Of a DNA stretch of 64,000 nt, positions 47,301 to 62,300 are shown piece by piece (positions within the stretch are counted from its first letter, which is position 1; the number at the start of each line of letters is the position of its first letter). The position numbers and the translations under genes were made by a program. The DNA lies in contig NC_079886.1 of NCBI RefSeq assembly GCF_029227915.1, positions 21,678,501-21,742,500 of the forward strand. The letters are read 5' to 3'. Below the pieces are notes generated by a model that was not told where the DNA came from, did not search any database, and was given only the letters and a program-made list of their open reading frames with translations. The stretch is from Hydractinia symbiolongicarpus. Taxonomy: Eukaryota; Cnidaria; Hydrozoa; Anthoathecata; Hydractiniidae.

Positions 47301-50300
47301 TGTGACCTCGGTATTAAAGGAAGGTGAAAAAGAATAAAAATATGATATGACATCTCTGTTTTAGTATGGAAGTTAACACTAAATGTGAGTTTATAAAAAC
47401 AACAACTTTTTTGTGACATTTTTTTATATCATTGCAAACTATGGATAACTAATTTATTCTAAAAAAACAGTTCTGGAATTCTTGCCTCCTTCGTCATCAC
47501 TGTGCATGTGTTTCAGTGTGTGCATTATTTTTTTTCAACTTTTCTGGTCCCGCGTCATTTTCATGCTCTTCTTTCCTAAAGACATTCTCATGCTCTTCTC
47601 TCCTAAAGACAAAACATAACTACATAATGACGTGTTAACACGAACAATCTTTCCTAACATCTTTATTAAAAGATGGTATTTAGTTCTGTTAACAGAGCAT
47701 GAAGGTGCTGTCTAATAAATATAATCATAAGCCACAATTCTTTTGCAAACCATTTTATGAAAAAAATGTTGAATCCATGAATAGAGTTTCTTATTTTGTA
47801 TGTACAGAAATTTAAAATGTGCTACTTATCATAAAATGGTTTGTTGTTAATTTCATTAAAAAAGCTGGAAATAAAACGTTTTGCACGAATAAACAACAAC
47901 AATAACAAAGTTCAATTAACCGTGGCTTAAAAAGCACACTTGTCACTGTAAATAAAAATTGGTCTACAGTTGAAATTCTAAGCTAATAAATTTGTCTCAT
48001 TTTTCTGCACTAGCCAATTATGAATGTAAATAATAAGTTTTGTAAACTGCAAAATATAGTTTTTTTTAATAAATGTTTTATAGTCGCTGTTGTTGTAGAA
48101 AATTATAAAAAAATATAATCCACTTTGCCTGTCACAGACGGACAGACAGACAGGAGTAGTGTATTAGTATATAAGATATGTTGTTCAACATACCAAGAAA
48201 CTATAATTGTCGTATCCTTCTGCATTGTTTTCTTGGTCATAATCCTTATCGTGTATCCAATATCCTGTTTGTTCGCAGAAATATTCAGCTTCTTTCGATT
48301 TGCCAACATTAAAAGATTGGCAATGTGGATTTTTTACACAAATTTCACGACAATCTTCGACACCTCTTGTAGATTTGATTAAGATTGGGTCCAATGTTTT
48401 CGTCCCTATGCAAGAAAAACACAAATTATTATTGATCATATTGTTTAATTCTTCGTGACTTACTGTAAAAAATGTACAAAGTTACCTTTGAACCAGATCT
48501 GCTTTGTTTTTACCATTGTTACTGTAAAGAATTCTTGAACGTTTTCTTTTGTTACATTGGTATGAAAGAAAGTACCTGCAAACGATGCAGGTATTAAACA
48601 CATCGAGAATAAAACAGAAATCAACATTGCTTTTCCTTTTAAAGTCTGTTTTTTTTTCGTCTTTACTTCCTTTTCTCGATAGAAACAGTTTTGAAATGTT
48701 TTCTAAGTATCAAAAAGGTACGATTCACAATTGATAGCACATTTTCAAGTAAATACTCTTGATGAATTATTGAAACCTGCATACAAAGCCATGGTGAATA
48801 TCGAACATGGTTGGTGTGTCTCTAGGTTAATTGGTTACATGAATAAACCACCTTTCTATTATGCATTGTTTTTGCTTTTGATTGTTAATATGTAATTGGT
48901 AAGTGGTAAAGACACGTTCTGGCATAGTTTATTTTTATATGTACTACTTCAAACGTACTAAGTGAAAGATAGCTAAATTTGGTTTCTTGGGAGGTAATTT
49001 TTGCTTGCTATTGTGGAGTAATTTTTGCTTGCTATTGTGGAGTAATTTTTGCTTGCTATTGTGTAGTAATTTTTGTTTGCTATTGTGGAGTAATTTTTGC
49101 TTGCTATTGTGGAGTAATTTTGACTAAATTAGTTATTGGCAACTACTACTAAAAGCGTATTAAATTCTTTTCTGTAATTATTATAAGTTATTATATCTTT
49201 GTGTTTGTCTTCAAAAAGTTACAACTTTATAATATATTTTCCACCATTATATTTCTTTTACTCCTTACCAGTTGTCTACTTTTTAATAAAGTTAAAACGT
49301 TGATAGTGAGACGACTTTAGATTTTTGTATCTTTTTTGTTCTGAAAATGGTTCTGTGCTGAGGTTATAAAACTGACATGTATTGATTTATGGGACAGAAA
49401 AACCTTTTTTTTCAAAAATCTTTAAGTAATTTTTAAAATTGTCTTATTTGCAGAGCTGGATAGCACATTTTTAATTTCAATATTTCATCTGCTTTATCCA
49501 TTTAATAAGAAAGCGCAACAAATAAAAAACTGGTGTGTATGGAGAACCTGTACGGAGGAGTGCACCAAAAATATTAGCTTTTTTTAAAACAAAAAAGAGA
49601 ATTGCTTGATTGCAAAATTCAAATCTTAAAATGTACCAAGGTAACAGAAATGGTAAAATAATATTTAATACAGAAATAAAAAATAAAAAATTAATATTTT
49701 GTATGGCTGTTTTATATTCACGAATATATACAAAACTCTTTAAAAACTCTCTACATTTAGCGTCGTATTATGATTATCATAATGCATTTAAATAATGCCC
49801 ATCCCTGAATAAGTGCCCATCTTTGATTAAGTCCCCAATCTAAGAAGTCAAATTTTAAATTGATGGAGCAGTGGTACAAAAATTCAATAATTTAACATGA
49901 AGTAAAAGGAACTTTTTTTTTTGGAAAAAATAAAAACAGTGCATTTTTTAATTTTCTCCTCTACAATTAAATAAGTTCAAAAAGTTTCTTAATGGAGTTA
50001 ACTCAATACATTACTGTTTCTATTAAGGCTTGTTTCTCATTGAGTCTAAAATAACAATAAAAACCGATTAGTATTACAAGTTAGTTACCAGTTCTTTGTG
50101 TGAACAGCAAAAATGGTGGCTGCTTCATGTTTTTGTCACTCAATTATTATGCATTTTTTTATTTAGTTGGAAAACTTTGATGATAGAAAATTCAGTGATT
50201 TTTTTTTCACAGATTAAAAAACTGGAAAAATTATAGAAAGTTAGATCAGAGAAGAAGCACAATGAAAATTTGAAAACAGGAAGGACAAGGCCTCATTGGA

Positions 50301-53300
50301 TTGCTTATGGCAGTACATTTACGATTGACAAAAGGCTTCAGTTTGTTATCCATTTCTAAATTACTTTTTTGTTTTCAACCCACTAAACATTTCTTATCAG
50401 TTGTAAATGATGAGCTCCGGCAAGTACTTGATTTCACCATACATAATCAGGTTCAGTTTTGTTTTGAACTCGTCGAGAAACAAGCATCTATATTACATTT
50501 TAATAATATATTAATATAATATATTTACTATACATTTTTTCCCTTTTTATTAACGCCGCTTCTAAAAGAAGAAGTACACATTTTGAATATAATGTTTGTT
50601 TCTAATAAATCAAGGGACTTAATCCTCAATCTTAAAGAGCTGCGGTTCCCAGTTAAACCCTTTTTAAGAACCATAGTGTCTGTTAGGATTCTTATTTGCA
50701 AGAGCTTATGTACAATGCTTGATAGATGCAAGCATTGATGGAAAAAACATAACATGCGAACTTTCATTAAAAAAAATTAATTGTAAGATTCCGTATATTA
50801 TTTAGTTTTGTTTTTTCCTTTATTTAAATTTAAATTAGCAGAATTCAAAGAATTTTTATTTCAACATTTTCCTACCTCACACTAGGCTTAAAGCTCATTG
50901 TTATTTTGAACGTTTTAAGAAGGATTCACAAAACAAAATTCAATGTAATAAACGCGTTTGTTATTTTATCTGGGGGTTTCGCTTAATCAAAAATTCCAGT
51001 AAAACAAAATTATATTATTTCTACTAGATCAGTGAAAAAACATTTTGCTGTAGAGCGTGTGACCACTTTGACAACCTTTATATACGTACCTGAAACGAAA
51101 AATTTCGGTGGCCATGTGCACTAACTCTTTCGACACCTGGGTCCATAAAATGAATCGTAGTAAGTGTACAGAAGTACTCGCGTGGTCCTGAACTTACAAT
51201 ATTGAATGACTGACAAGAGGTTTCTTTGAAACAAAGATGCATGCAGTTGGGTTGAGAGTCAATGAGAGTTGAACGAATTATTTCTTCAGGTGAAGCTGGA
51301 AGTAGAAGATATAGTTCTTTGTAATTAATCGGAAATACTAAAATTACAAGAATAAACCTTTTCCGAATTTCATAAATTATAATAATTATCACGTCATCCA
51401 AAATTTTGAAATGGTTCTATGCTCTTTAATAAGAATACTCAGATAGAATATCAAATTATCATGACAATTAAGTTTTTAAAGCAATATAATTCTTAGAAAG
51501 CTCGACTATATGAAGGGTTTCACCGTTCTACCTTTCCCTAAGGAAGTTAGGGATAAGAATAATTTTTAGTATCAACGTTCGAGCGGGCAGTAAAGGTTGC
51601 ACTGTCACACATGATAGTTCTGGATCAGACGTTAGACTTATGTAAAGGCTCAGTAGATGTGTTTTTGATGCCATTGTTAGAGTAAGAATAGCACACCTCT
51701 GAACCAGGTATTTTCATGAACTTTCATTGTAGCTGCATAGAAGTCACCAAAATTGTAAAATGTTTCACCAGCCAAAACAGATGTGGAACATGCCAGTAAT
51801 ACCAACAACCAAATCAACGACAACAATTTATCGCATGCCATGGTGCATTGAATTCTTAAACTGTTATAAAGATTTATCTCAGCAAGTGAAAAATAAACGA
51901 TAAATGAATGAATGTGTTTTTTAAAAAATTGAATGATTAGTTAAATAATGTAGATCGGTTATTTGTGTGTGTTCAGTAAATAGATGAAAACCAATACATT
52001 TTATACATTAAATATTAAAGTGTTATTTCTATGAACTCTAATTTTTTTATTTTCATTCATAATATATATTCTTTTTATTTAAGGATTCTGTTACATGATG
52101 TAACTATATTTACACTCAAAAGACTATACGTTTCTCTACCCATTTATTTTTCTTCCCCCTCTCCATTTTTTATTCCCCCCTCCCCGTTTTGGTATCCTTC
52201 CATTAAGTTGCAGAACCCGTCCCCTCACATGTAAGCCAATTATTTATTTGCTGCACCACGGCAAATTTATTATAGAATTTATTACAAGACTGTCAAACGC
52301 AATGTCACAAACTGGCATATGTCAATCAAATGCAAAGAAAGGGTGAAAGATTGGAAACAAATGATTTCACAGCGAAAATTCTCCTACAATATGAGATCTT
52401 AAGATTTGAGCAAAATATTAAAATAATTTAAAACAACTGTAATTAATTTTTACAAACTATCATCCACCCTTCCATTAATCTCACACCCCCTGCCCCATGA
52501 GCCCAAATTTAGCAGCTACATATTACCACGTTGTTTTTCAATGTGTTGTTGCTTTCACTGTTCTTCTTCCTATATCATGATGAGCGAGGAAAGTGATAGT
52601 TTGATTTTAAAGGTGTTTATTTCTATTTTGCGTTATTAAATATATGAAAATTAACCTTTTTTATTTTAAGCAGTTTATTCATATTTTTATTTCTTATTTT
52701 CTCTATTTCTATCAGCGACCATTGTGACAAACCTTTCTGATTTTCCTCCCCCCCCCCCCCAACGTATTAGTTTGCTTTGTTACAAACAATATTTTCTAAC
52801 TCAATAACCTCACTAGTATCTGTTATGTTGTAGGAATGGTGAGTATGCAGTTGAAGAAAAGAATCTAGAAGGTTCTACAAGTGTAAGTAGTTTTAATTTA
52901 GTTGAATATATAGTTTCCAAAATTAATTTTCTGTGTGAATACACCTTCTTTTAAATGAAAAAGCATCATTGTGGTGAGACTAAATGTGTTTTTTATTTTA
53001 CACCATTTTAGTCTTTTTCTAAAGAATATTTTGATATCTTGAAATCATAGAAATTAATGATATCAACAAGCTTCTAGACAGAGCATGTTCTATAGCTGTT
53101 CTTAATTTTAGCTGATCTCTACGTTCTTAAAACGTGACTTTTTACAAAAAAATATAACGAAACAATTTTGAAGTACTTTCTCTATGGTAGTCCAATAAAT
53201 AATGTCTCATATTTTAAATATTGCTATTGAGCGATGAATGAGTTTGTAAAGAATCACAGATTCAATTATTTAAAACTAAACTGTTTGTTTTGTTGTCGCT

Positions 53301-56300
53301 ACTCGATACTGTGTGAAACATTCAAAAAATATTTTACCTTTGAAGTAATAAGCTGCTGAAAAATGTTTGAATGTTAATTGTGAATTTAACCAAGAATGGC
53401 CATACATCATAACTAAATAAAAGTTTAGAATCTGGCTTTGGCTAAAGTTGATTTATCCACATTTTCTCTGTTATAACACGCTTGTCACGATTTTATAGCC
53501 ATAATACTATTATCTTCAACCAAAAATATTTAGCTTCAACAATTTCTCTTTAAATTAAAATTTCGTGAATATTTAGTTAATTCTGCCCAATATAGCTTTT
53601 GTGCTAAGCGCTTGTGAAATATACAGAAAGAAATAAAAAAAGGCGCATAAACTAAAAAAAAATCTCCCATCCGCATAGCGCCCCACCCTGAGAGCTCTAA
53701 CTTCTGATAGCATTTTTGTCAACCTCGTCCCCAGGCCCATTTTTCTCTTTTTGACGATCTTGGACAGCGAGAAGAAATGACCCTGGGCCACACTGGTCAG
53801 TTCTGAGATTTGATTAGTGTTTCTCAAGTTTCCGTTAATTATGAAGATAATTTAATTTATGCGTAAAAAATTGAATAATAACAGAAAAACAATAATGTCG
53901 GCTAAGTTTATGTGCGAACGGGACGCTGGAATGTTTATGTTCTGCTGGACTGAATTTATTTTTGTGAAAAATAAAATATTTGGCATTGTTGATATAGCTT
54001 AACGTGCAAACAAAATTAAATAGCTTTTAGTTGTACTTTTAGAGACTGTTAAAGTAAGGTTCTGTTTTTTTTTGCAGTGCAGTTGAGGAGGTAGCTACTA
54101 GACTAGAGCTAGAAAGGCTAGATATGCTAGCTTTTGTGCACATGGTGTAGTAAAAAACACAATGAAGGTTTCCTTGAAGACATGTTTAGCAGCTATCTGG
54201 CTAGCTTAAATACAACACAAGGTATATACAGGTATACATAACAAATCCTATTTCTCCTGAACAGACCTTATTTTACACTCTAGCTAATATTCTTTCGGTG
54301 CAGAGCACATAAACAAAAAATTAAAATCATATGCTGTTGATTTGGTTGAAAAAGATTAAAAAACTGGATTAAGAAGTTCATACCATTTAATTAACTAAAT
54401 AGTTATACGCTTAATTAAATCGGTTACGGATTAAATAACAATCGATTTTACAGATTAAATAACAATTTTCTCTGACTGCATGAAATGCAACATCCTGTGT
54501 TTTATGACTTTACTCTCTTAGTAAAGCAACAAACATAAATTTATTGAAAAAAGTCAATTGGTTTGACCATAGTGGCCATTTAGTTGTAAATGAGTTTCCA
54601 GGTACCCGTTTTGTGAAAACCAAAAGTGTAATATGATGAAAAAGAAGGATGAAAAAGAAAGATATTGAATTAAAACTTGTTAGGAGATGCTTTTAGGCTG
54701 GTCTGATGGGATTAGCATAAAAAATGATTCTGTAATAGCTATACTTTTCGAATTTAGGCATTTAAAGCAGGGCGATAAGATTTTTTTAAAAGACAATTAT
54801 AAATTTTGACCTAACAATTGTAAAATCTTTTACACAATACGATTTTATTTAGGTGTATATGCACGTTATGACAATAACAGACAAAAGGAGCCAGTTATTA
54901 TATACGTCAAAACGTATGTATCTGGTCTGTATCTGACTGACACATGGTTACGTTGATGACTCAGTACTAGTATAATATATAGCTACACCATGCCACTATA
55001 ATGCCAGCGTGATAAAGCCTCAACTTAGGTTTATAGAGTTCACGTCAGCAATAAGTCGCCCGCAAGACAAAAATGAATTAGAAACACTGCATGTGTCTAA
55101 AAAAAAACTAAAAACTTAATTAGCTAGCCTTGTGGTAGAGCGTTCGCTTTCAGTGCGGAAGGTCTTGGGTTCAAACCCCACCGAGTCATGTCAGAGACTA
55201 TAAAAGTGTGATTCTATCCTTTCTGCTTAGCGTTCAACATGAGAATAGGGTTGATATCTTAGGCGGCTGTCTAGTTGAGTGATTTTTTTTGTGCTTGCAC
55301 AACTTTCGTAGCTCAAATGGCTTTAAATGTGCTAGGACTTCCTTCGCAGGACCCTTGTTGATAGCAGTACCAACAGGAACTGAAGAGGCTATCCTGGGTA
55401 AATAATTTCAATAATAAAATAATAATAGGCATCTTTAGTAATTCTAATCACAAAACCCTCTGATAATTCTGTGGCTTGGTAGCTAGCTATAGCTAGCTAA
55501 AAGTACTTTCACTTTTAACTATAATATGAAATAAAGATAGCTAAAAATCATAATTAAAAAAGTTTATAGCTAGCTACCTTGGTTTGCACAACCTTTGTAG
55601 CTACAAAAGTACGCCTTGGACCTTTGCTAGCTAACTAGCATAGATGGCTGAAAACTTTAAAATAAGTATATATTTAAAACTTTTTTGTAGCCAAAAAAGT
55701 GAAGGCAACACTGCAATCATGTTTTCTTGAAGCAAAAACTCAAAACGCTTTAGCTAACTTGTTTCTGTTTAAAAATAAAACTCTATCCTTGATTTCGATC
55801 CAAGATTGTTTTGCATAAATTATAGCAATACGGTGTTCTCGGCGGTCCGCATGCAATTCCTAACAAAATGACCAAATTTTGCATAAATTGGAAATCAGCA
55901 CGAATCGTGCTGATTTTAACCAGCCTGGCCCAGGGTTATTTCTTCGCGCCGTCTAGGATATCAAAAAAGCGAAAAATTGCCCTGGGAACGAGGTTGCATT
56001 TTTGTTTTCTTTAAAATGTTAACACGAGTTTTTTAAATCATACAGCTTTGTGTGCGGAATTTTTTTGACTTTGAATATTTTTCTTTTAACAGCAGCTAGA
56101 TGCAGCATAATAGGCTAATGAGATTTCTTTTAAAACAAACGAAAGGCTATTGTGAGAAAAGTATGAAGAAAAAAAAAATTCCCGCACACGCTTTTGATGC
56201 GAGCAACCCAAGGTTTGTTTTAAAACAGAAGTCAATAAAAAAAAATCATAAGATTGTAAAAAGTTGGGTCTCGTGAAAGCTGCTGTTTTTCTTCTTATTT

Positions 56301-59300
56301 GCATATTTATAAACGAGTATACCTGCTTACCCAGATTTTCAGAAAATAACAAAGAAAGTTCGTGTAGACAACACACCAACTGAAAACTCCATCTGTTCGA
56401 ACGGCTGAAAAAGAGTTACTGCCACCTCAAAACATGGTTGTGACATCAATTGTGTCATAACACCCAGAATCTTTTTGGTCCCAATTGGGTTAGAAATTAA
56501 AATTTCATGTTTTATATTTAAGTATTTATTTAGGATTCCTGTGTTCTGCTTTACTGAACACATTCTTTCGTTTGAAATGCCGGAAGTACAACACTAAAAA
56601 GGATTGCTGCCAATCCACATCCTTCCGAGACCGAAAAAAAAAACGTCAAAGTTATTTATTCAAATTCTTACAAATAAAGATATATTAGATAATAATTGGT
56701 TTTCTCCGAAAATAACCAAGGATGCGATTTCAATGTATTGCACAGTGTTTTTGTATTGTAGAAGAGTACAAAAATTCTAAAAGATCTCTATTATCTATTA
56801 ATAGAAATCTTTCCAATTACTTTGTGGTTGAAATCGTTTCAAACTCCATTTTTATCAATCTATATTAAGTTGGCCATTTTTTTTATACCATTCACATTTA
56901 AGCAGCTAGTAATGAAAGAAGCTAAACTGTATAAAAGAAAGTTTAACAATGAAATAAAACTTTAAATTATACTATTTCATGCTTTAGATTGAGAGCGTAC
57001 CCATCGAACAAAAATTATCTTTGAAAGCAGGTAATGAAAATCACTGTTTTATGTCTGGTTATACTTTTCAACTGATGGAGAACAACCACAACAAACTTAA
57101 TAAAGATTGACCTCCTTACACCAAAAATATTTTCATACCTATATTTTCTTTAACGAAGAAATTAGTTTGTGAATAATTCAGTCTGACGTTAGTCGTTATT
57201 TCTTAGAGATATATATAATTTTACGGGGACATGGAGTTACGTACACCCTTCTTTATCTATTTGTCTTTTTTTAAAAACAAAGAGAAATGCATAAAATAAT
57301 TTACATCTGATGTCCTTTTGTGTTTTTTCCTATGACATGAAGTACCATGTAAGATTTCATTTTTTTAGCTGTGTGCGCTGCATTGACTGAACTTGTTTTA
57401 AATGACATTAATGCCCGCCATGTTGTCCAGGTAAGATTCTACACTCAAATCAAAATAGCTGGATTGTTTTATTAGTTATAAACAGCTAATCAAAACGTGA
57501 TATTTCGTTATGCTAAAAGCATTTTATTGTAAAGATTACTTATAACTGTGATTTAAATAAACAACTAACCAGCAACCAGACTTAGTGACAAGTTTACCAG
57601 GCGTTGAGATGCTATTTTTTATAAAAACTACATGGGTGAATAAAGATAAAAGCAAATAGTAAGATTTCGTCTCTTAGATAAAATAAAGATTGCTCTCAGT
57701 TTTTACTTTCCTTACTTCTTCATTTACTCGAAATCATTCTGTCAGAGACTTCATTATACATATAAATGTCTAAGTTACCTCAGTTTTAATGATTTAAATG
57801 ATTGCACCATTTGGTGTGTCCTTAACGTAGTTTTTAATGTAGCAATTGTTATCACTGGCAATGACATTACTGCTCGTGACAGGTGAAGCAACAAGCTCCT
57901 AGTGATAGTTGTGGGAGATTTACTTTTGCATTTTTCCATGTCTAAAGTTTATAACACTTGGTGTATTTCAGGCTAATGGAATCTACCTTGTTGCAATGCT
58001 TGTCTTTTATGAACAAGGTGATGGTGATGATCACATCAAATCAGCTGAGCAGCAGTTACAAGTGAGATTTCTTTATTTCTAACCTTTTATCTTGAAGTTT
58101 GAAGAAGTACTTGCTAATGCTATGTTTTTTCACCTTTGTTTATTTTGAATTGATGAATATAAGTTCTTAAATATTTTAATACGCTTCTGTTTTATGTTTA
58201 GAAAAATGCATTCAGAGCTCTTAGGTAAGACTTGAGCTATTTAATTCAGATGTGCTCTTTGAATATATTTTTTCTGTATTTTTTATTTACACATATTTTT
58301 ATTATAGATTTCTTTTCAGTATGGAAAGGAATCGTCAGCTATTTAAAAGGTATTTCATCCGCTATTGTATGTGACCACCTTGTTGTCAGTAATAGCAACA
58401 GGGTTAACACGTCTAAATTCTCTTCATCCTCTTCATCGTCGTCGTCAAAATTGCTGTTGTCTTCGTCGTCGTCATCGTTATTGTTATTGTTGTAGTTTCG
58501 ATGTTCTATTACCTTTTTTTCCCGATATTATTTCCCTTCTCATCACCAACTGTATTAAGACCATTGTGTTTTTTTTCACATTTATTTAATGTCGCTGTTG
58601 TTTTTATAATTTTTATTTTCAGATTATTTCCAGTGGAATTATTCGAAATTTTCATTGATGTTGGACACTACCAGAAAGATCTCGATTCATACAGCCACCT
58701 GGTGGATTCATTTAATTCTTTGCCGGTATGTCATTGGAGAACTATTCACTCTTATATCATTTCAATGTTTGCTAATACAATTCATTAAAATGCATTGCAA
58801 AACAAAATAAGAAAAGCTGTACGGGGAACAGTTCTAAAAACTCAAAGTGGGTACGAAACACTAAACGTGCGCTAGCGTATTTTCCTTGATTGAACATACA
58901 GCGGAATTTCTTTATCTCAACTACTCTCTATCTCAAATTTCTCTCTATCTCGAACTAAAGTCTCGGTCCCTTTGTGGTCCGCCTAAGGTATGTTCCTTTC
59001 TTTATCTCTAACTTTCTCTATCGCAAACATTTTTTTGGTTCATTGCGAGTTCGAGATGAGAAATTCCATTGTATATAATGGATCAACAAAAGGCGGGTGC
59101 AAATATTGAAAATATCTGAGTTTTTCTTTCATCAATTACTAGGAACACGATCTGCTGGAGATGAAACAAAGAGTTCAAGAAACCAATCAGAACAAAGCAC
59201 CTAGCTCGTATATACAACAGTATGCAGTATATGAACATCTTGGATCTGGTGCTTTTGGAAGTGTGTACAAAGTAAGGATTATGTTTCGTTACCGTTTATA

Positions 59301-62300
59301 AGAAAAATGTAATTAAAAATGTAAAGAACTACAAAATAATTCCCAGATGCATTTTTATTTCAAACTAGTCGTTAGCTTGTAGAGAAATCCATGTTACGCC
59401 TGAAGTACATATTTTGGTCATCAAATTTTCGTCGTACAAATTGACTTGTGGATCTGTGCTAGAGCGTTCACTTCCAGTGCGGAAGGTCTAGTGTTCCGGT
59501 CATTATTATTTTGTGTACCCTTACCATGAAGCGCAATATAAACACACTATTATTATAGAAGAATTTAAACGCTGTTTTAGTATACTGGTGATGTCTGAAA
59601 AATTATGTTGGTAAAACTTGTTTTTAGTTGACGGACCATTTTTTGTCTTCTGCAGGTAAAAAGACAAGGTGGACAAACATTTCTTGCTATGAAAGAGGTA
59701 AGAAAGCAATAACAACCTTAGCTAACTAAGTATATATCAATCTTTTTGTATTGTTGGGAATTTTGTAAACAATAACAACAGGGATTAATATATTATATCT
59801 TAACTATATTTTTTCTCTATAATTCTATTTAACTTTATTTGTTCCCTTATGTTTTATTTTTAGTTAGCCATCTTTACTCCCCGTTACACATTGCTTTCTC
59901 ATTAATTTTCTCATACCTGCCTGAAAAAAACGTGATAAAATTTTACCAGATAAATATTATTTTTGGTACATTTCATTCTAAAGGGAAACATTTTCAAATT
60001 GTAAAAATGTATTTCGTGTAAAAAATAGCATAGAAATATCGATAACTTGAAAACAATGACTTCTTAACAAAATAGCGACATTTATTTTTTTTCATATTTT
60101 AGATTCCAACACACAGACCTGAGTTTGGTAAAAGTATGAAAGAGCGACATGACAGTGTTGATAGCATTATCAATGAATGTTCATTTGTGAAGAAACAAGT
60201 TAGTTATCTCTGTTTCCAATGTTTTCATTTTCTAGTCGTAGCATTACCACCCTTCACAACCTCATAATCTTCAAAGTTGTTTTGTTGAGATGGGGTTGAT
60301 TTTATTAGTTTATAAATTTCGACGCATAAATTTTAAAAGTTGTTACTACTTATCAGTCTGTGATAATTGTCATTCTTCAAGACATAACAAAACACTCGAG
60401 ATATATACCTGCATTATTTTTGCTTTTTTAGTTAAATCATACAAACATCGTGAAGTATCATAAAGCTTTTATGGAAGGTAATATTTTTGTCATACTTAAC
60501 TCCTTTTGTTTTATCTGTCTGTGTCTATATAATATTGTTTCTTCACCTTCCATATTTCGGTCTTTAAGGTGACAAGCTTTATATTATAATGGATCTGATT
60601 GATGGAGCACCAATTGGAGAACATTTCAATTCTTTAAAAGAGAAAGGACAAATGTTTACTGAAGAACGAATATGGGACATTTTTGTTCAGGTGGTTATCA
60701 ACTTCTTTTGTATTGTGTAAAATATTGATCGCCATTTAATATAGAAACAAAAACGCAAAACACCAAGTTTCAAACATTACGCTATGTCATCCTGCAATAT
60801 CATAGAGTGTTTGTTAAAAGGTTTTATATAATATAAATAAATTAGAAAATCAGTAAGAAATATATAAAAAAAAGATGAAAAGAAATACAAATGTATAATA
60901 CATGAAAGTTTGGATTAAAAAATACCTTAATTTTAAGAACTTGGCTTTTCAAAAGTCAGTTAATATTATAATCATTTTTGTTGCATGAACATCTTATATT
61001 GAAGTGTATGAAAATTCATGCTGTCTGCAGTAGTGTTTTCATATTATCGAGCATCTGCTAAAACGTACCATTATGGTCATACATTCCAAGCACGTACGTA
61101 ACTTGACCAGCATAATTTAGGTTGTCACCATGTTATATTCTTCTTCGCCATGTTCACATGCACCCTGTTGTGTTTTAGATGGTGTTGGCATTACGTTACA
61201 TTCATAAAGAAAAATTCATTGTACACCGTGACCTCACCCCTAACAATATCATGTTAGGTGAAAATGATAAGGTTACCATTAGTAAGTTGTTTTTTCGTTC
61301 CTTTCGTCCGTTTTAATGCTTCTCATTGTGATGTTGAATGATTTGATTGGCCAGTTGCACAGGATGACTTAAAATTATTTATAAAGAAAGCATAAATATT
61401 CTTTCTTATTCTTTAGCTGATTTTGGCTTAGCGAGACAAAAAAATCCAGATGCTAGTAACCTGCGTTCTATGGTTGGCACAATATTATACTCCTGGTATG
61501 GTTGTGTGATGTACACATCATTGCTGTTTTAATGATATTATATACTATTTATATCCTGTCTCTATCTTCAACTTGTTTGTTAATGAAGTGCATGACTGAG
61601 TGAATCAATAGTTCTTTATTAGACTTTATTTTGAAACATCAAGGTCTCTAAGTTTTAGCTCTTCAGAAAAAAGTACACATCTTGTGAAATTTAAATAGCT
61701 GTTCTATTGATGCTAACAAATGTTTTACCAAGGATACTTACCTGTAAGTTAATATAATGCAGAACAGATTTTTTGTTGTGTGATTAGTTTTAAGTGAAGA
61801 CTATTTTAAGTTTTGAAGTTATTAGTTCCAGACAATTCAGGCCCTTGCCCTGGGGTTACCCACACCAAAAACACCCAGGTATGATTAGATTAAACAATTT
61901 CGTATAGCGTTTACCTGGACAGTCTTTCATCTGCTAATCTCGATTTGTTTTCCATAGTCCTGAAGTCGTCAAAGGACTGCCATATGGTGAGAAAGCTGAT
62001 ATATGGGGAATTGGATGTATCTTGTACCAGATGGCGACGTTAGCACCTCCATTTAATTCAACCAATATGTTATCACTAGCAACAAAGGTAAGATGTGTAG
62101 TATCTCTTATTTTAACATTTTGTTGTAAACAGATGAATCCCTTCATGTTGTTAAATGTTTCGTCTCCTCTTTAGATAGTTGAAGCAGAATACGAACCACT
62201 CCCTGAAAATTTATACTCAACTAAACTTTCTCTCGTAATACGAAGGTATCATTATAGTATTCCCTGTGCATGGATATTATTATTATAGGCGATTACTGTC

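Noticed and set aside
55120-55195. A functional tRNA gene
   Set aside because: It has A-box and B-box-like sequences but no full cloverleaf or acceptor stem that I could fold, and continues into a SINE body.
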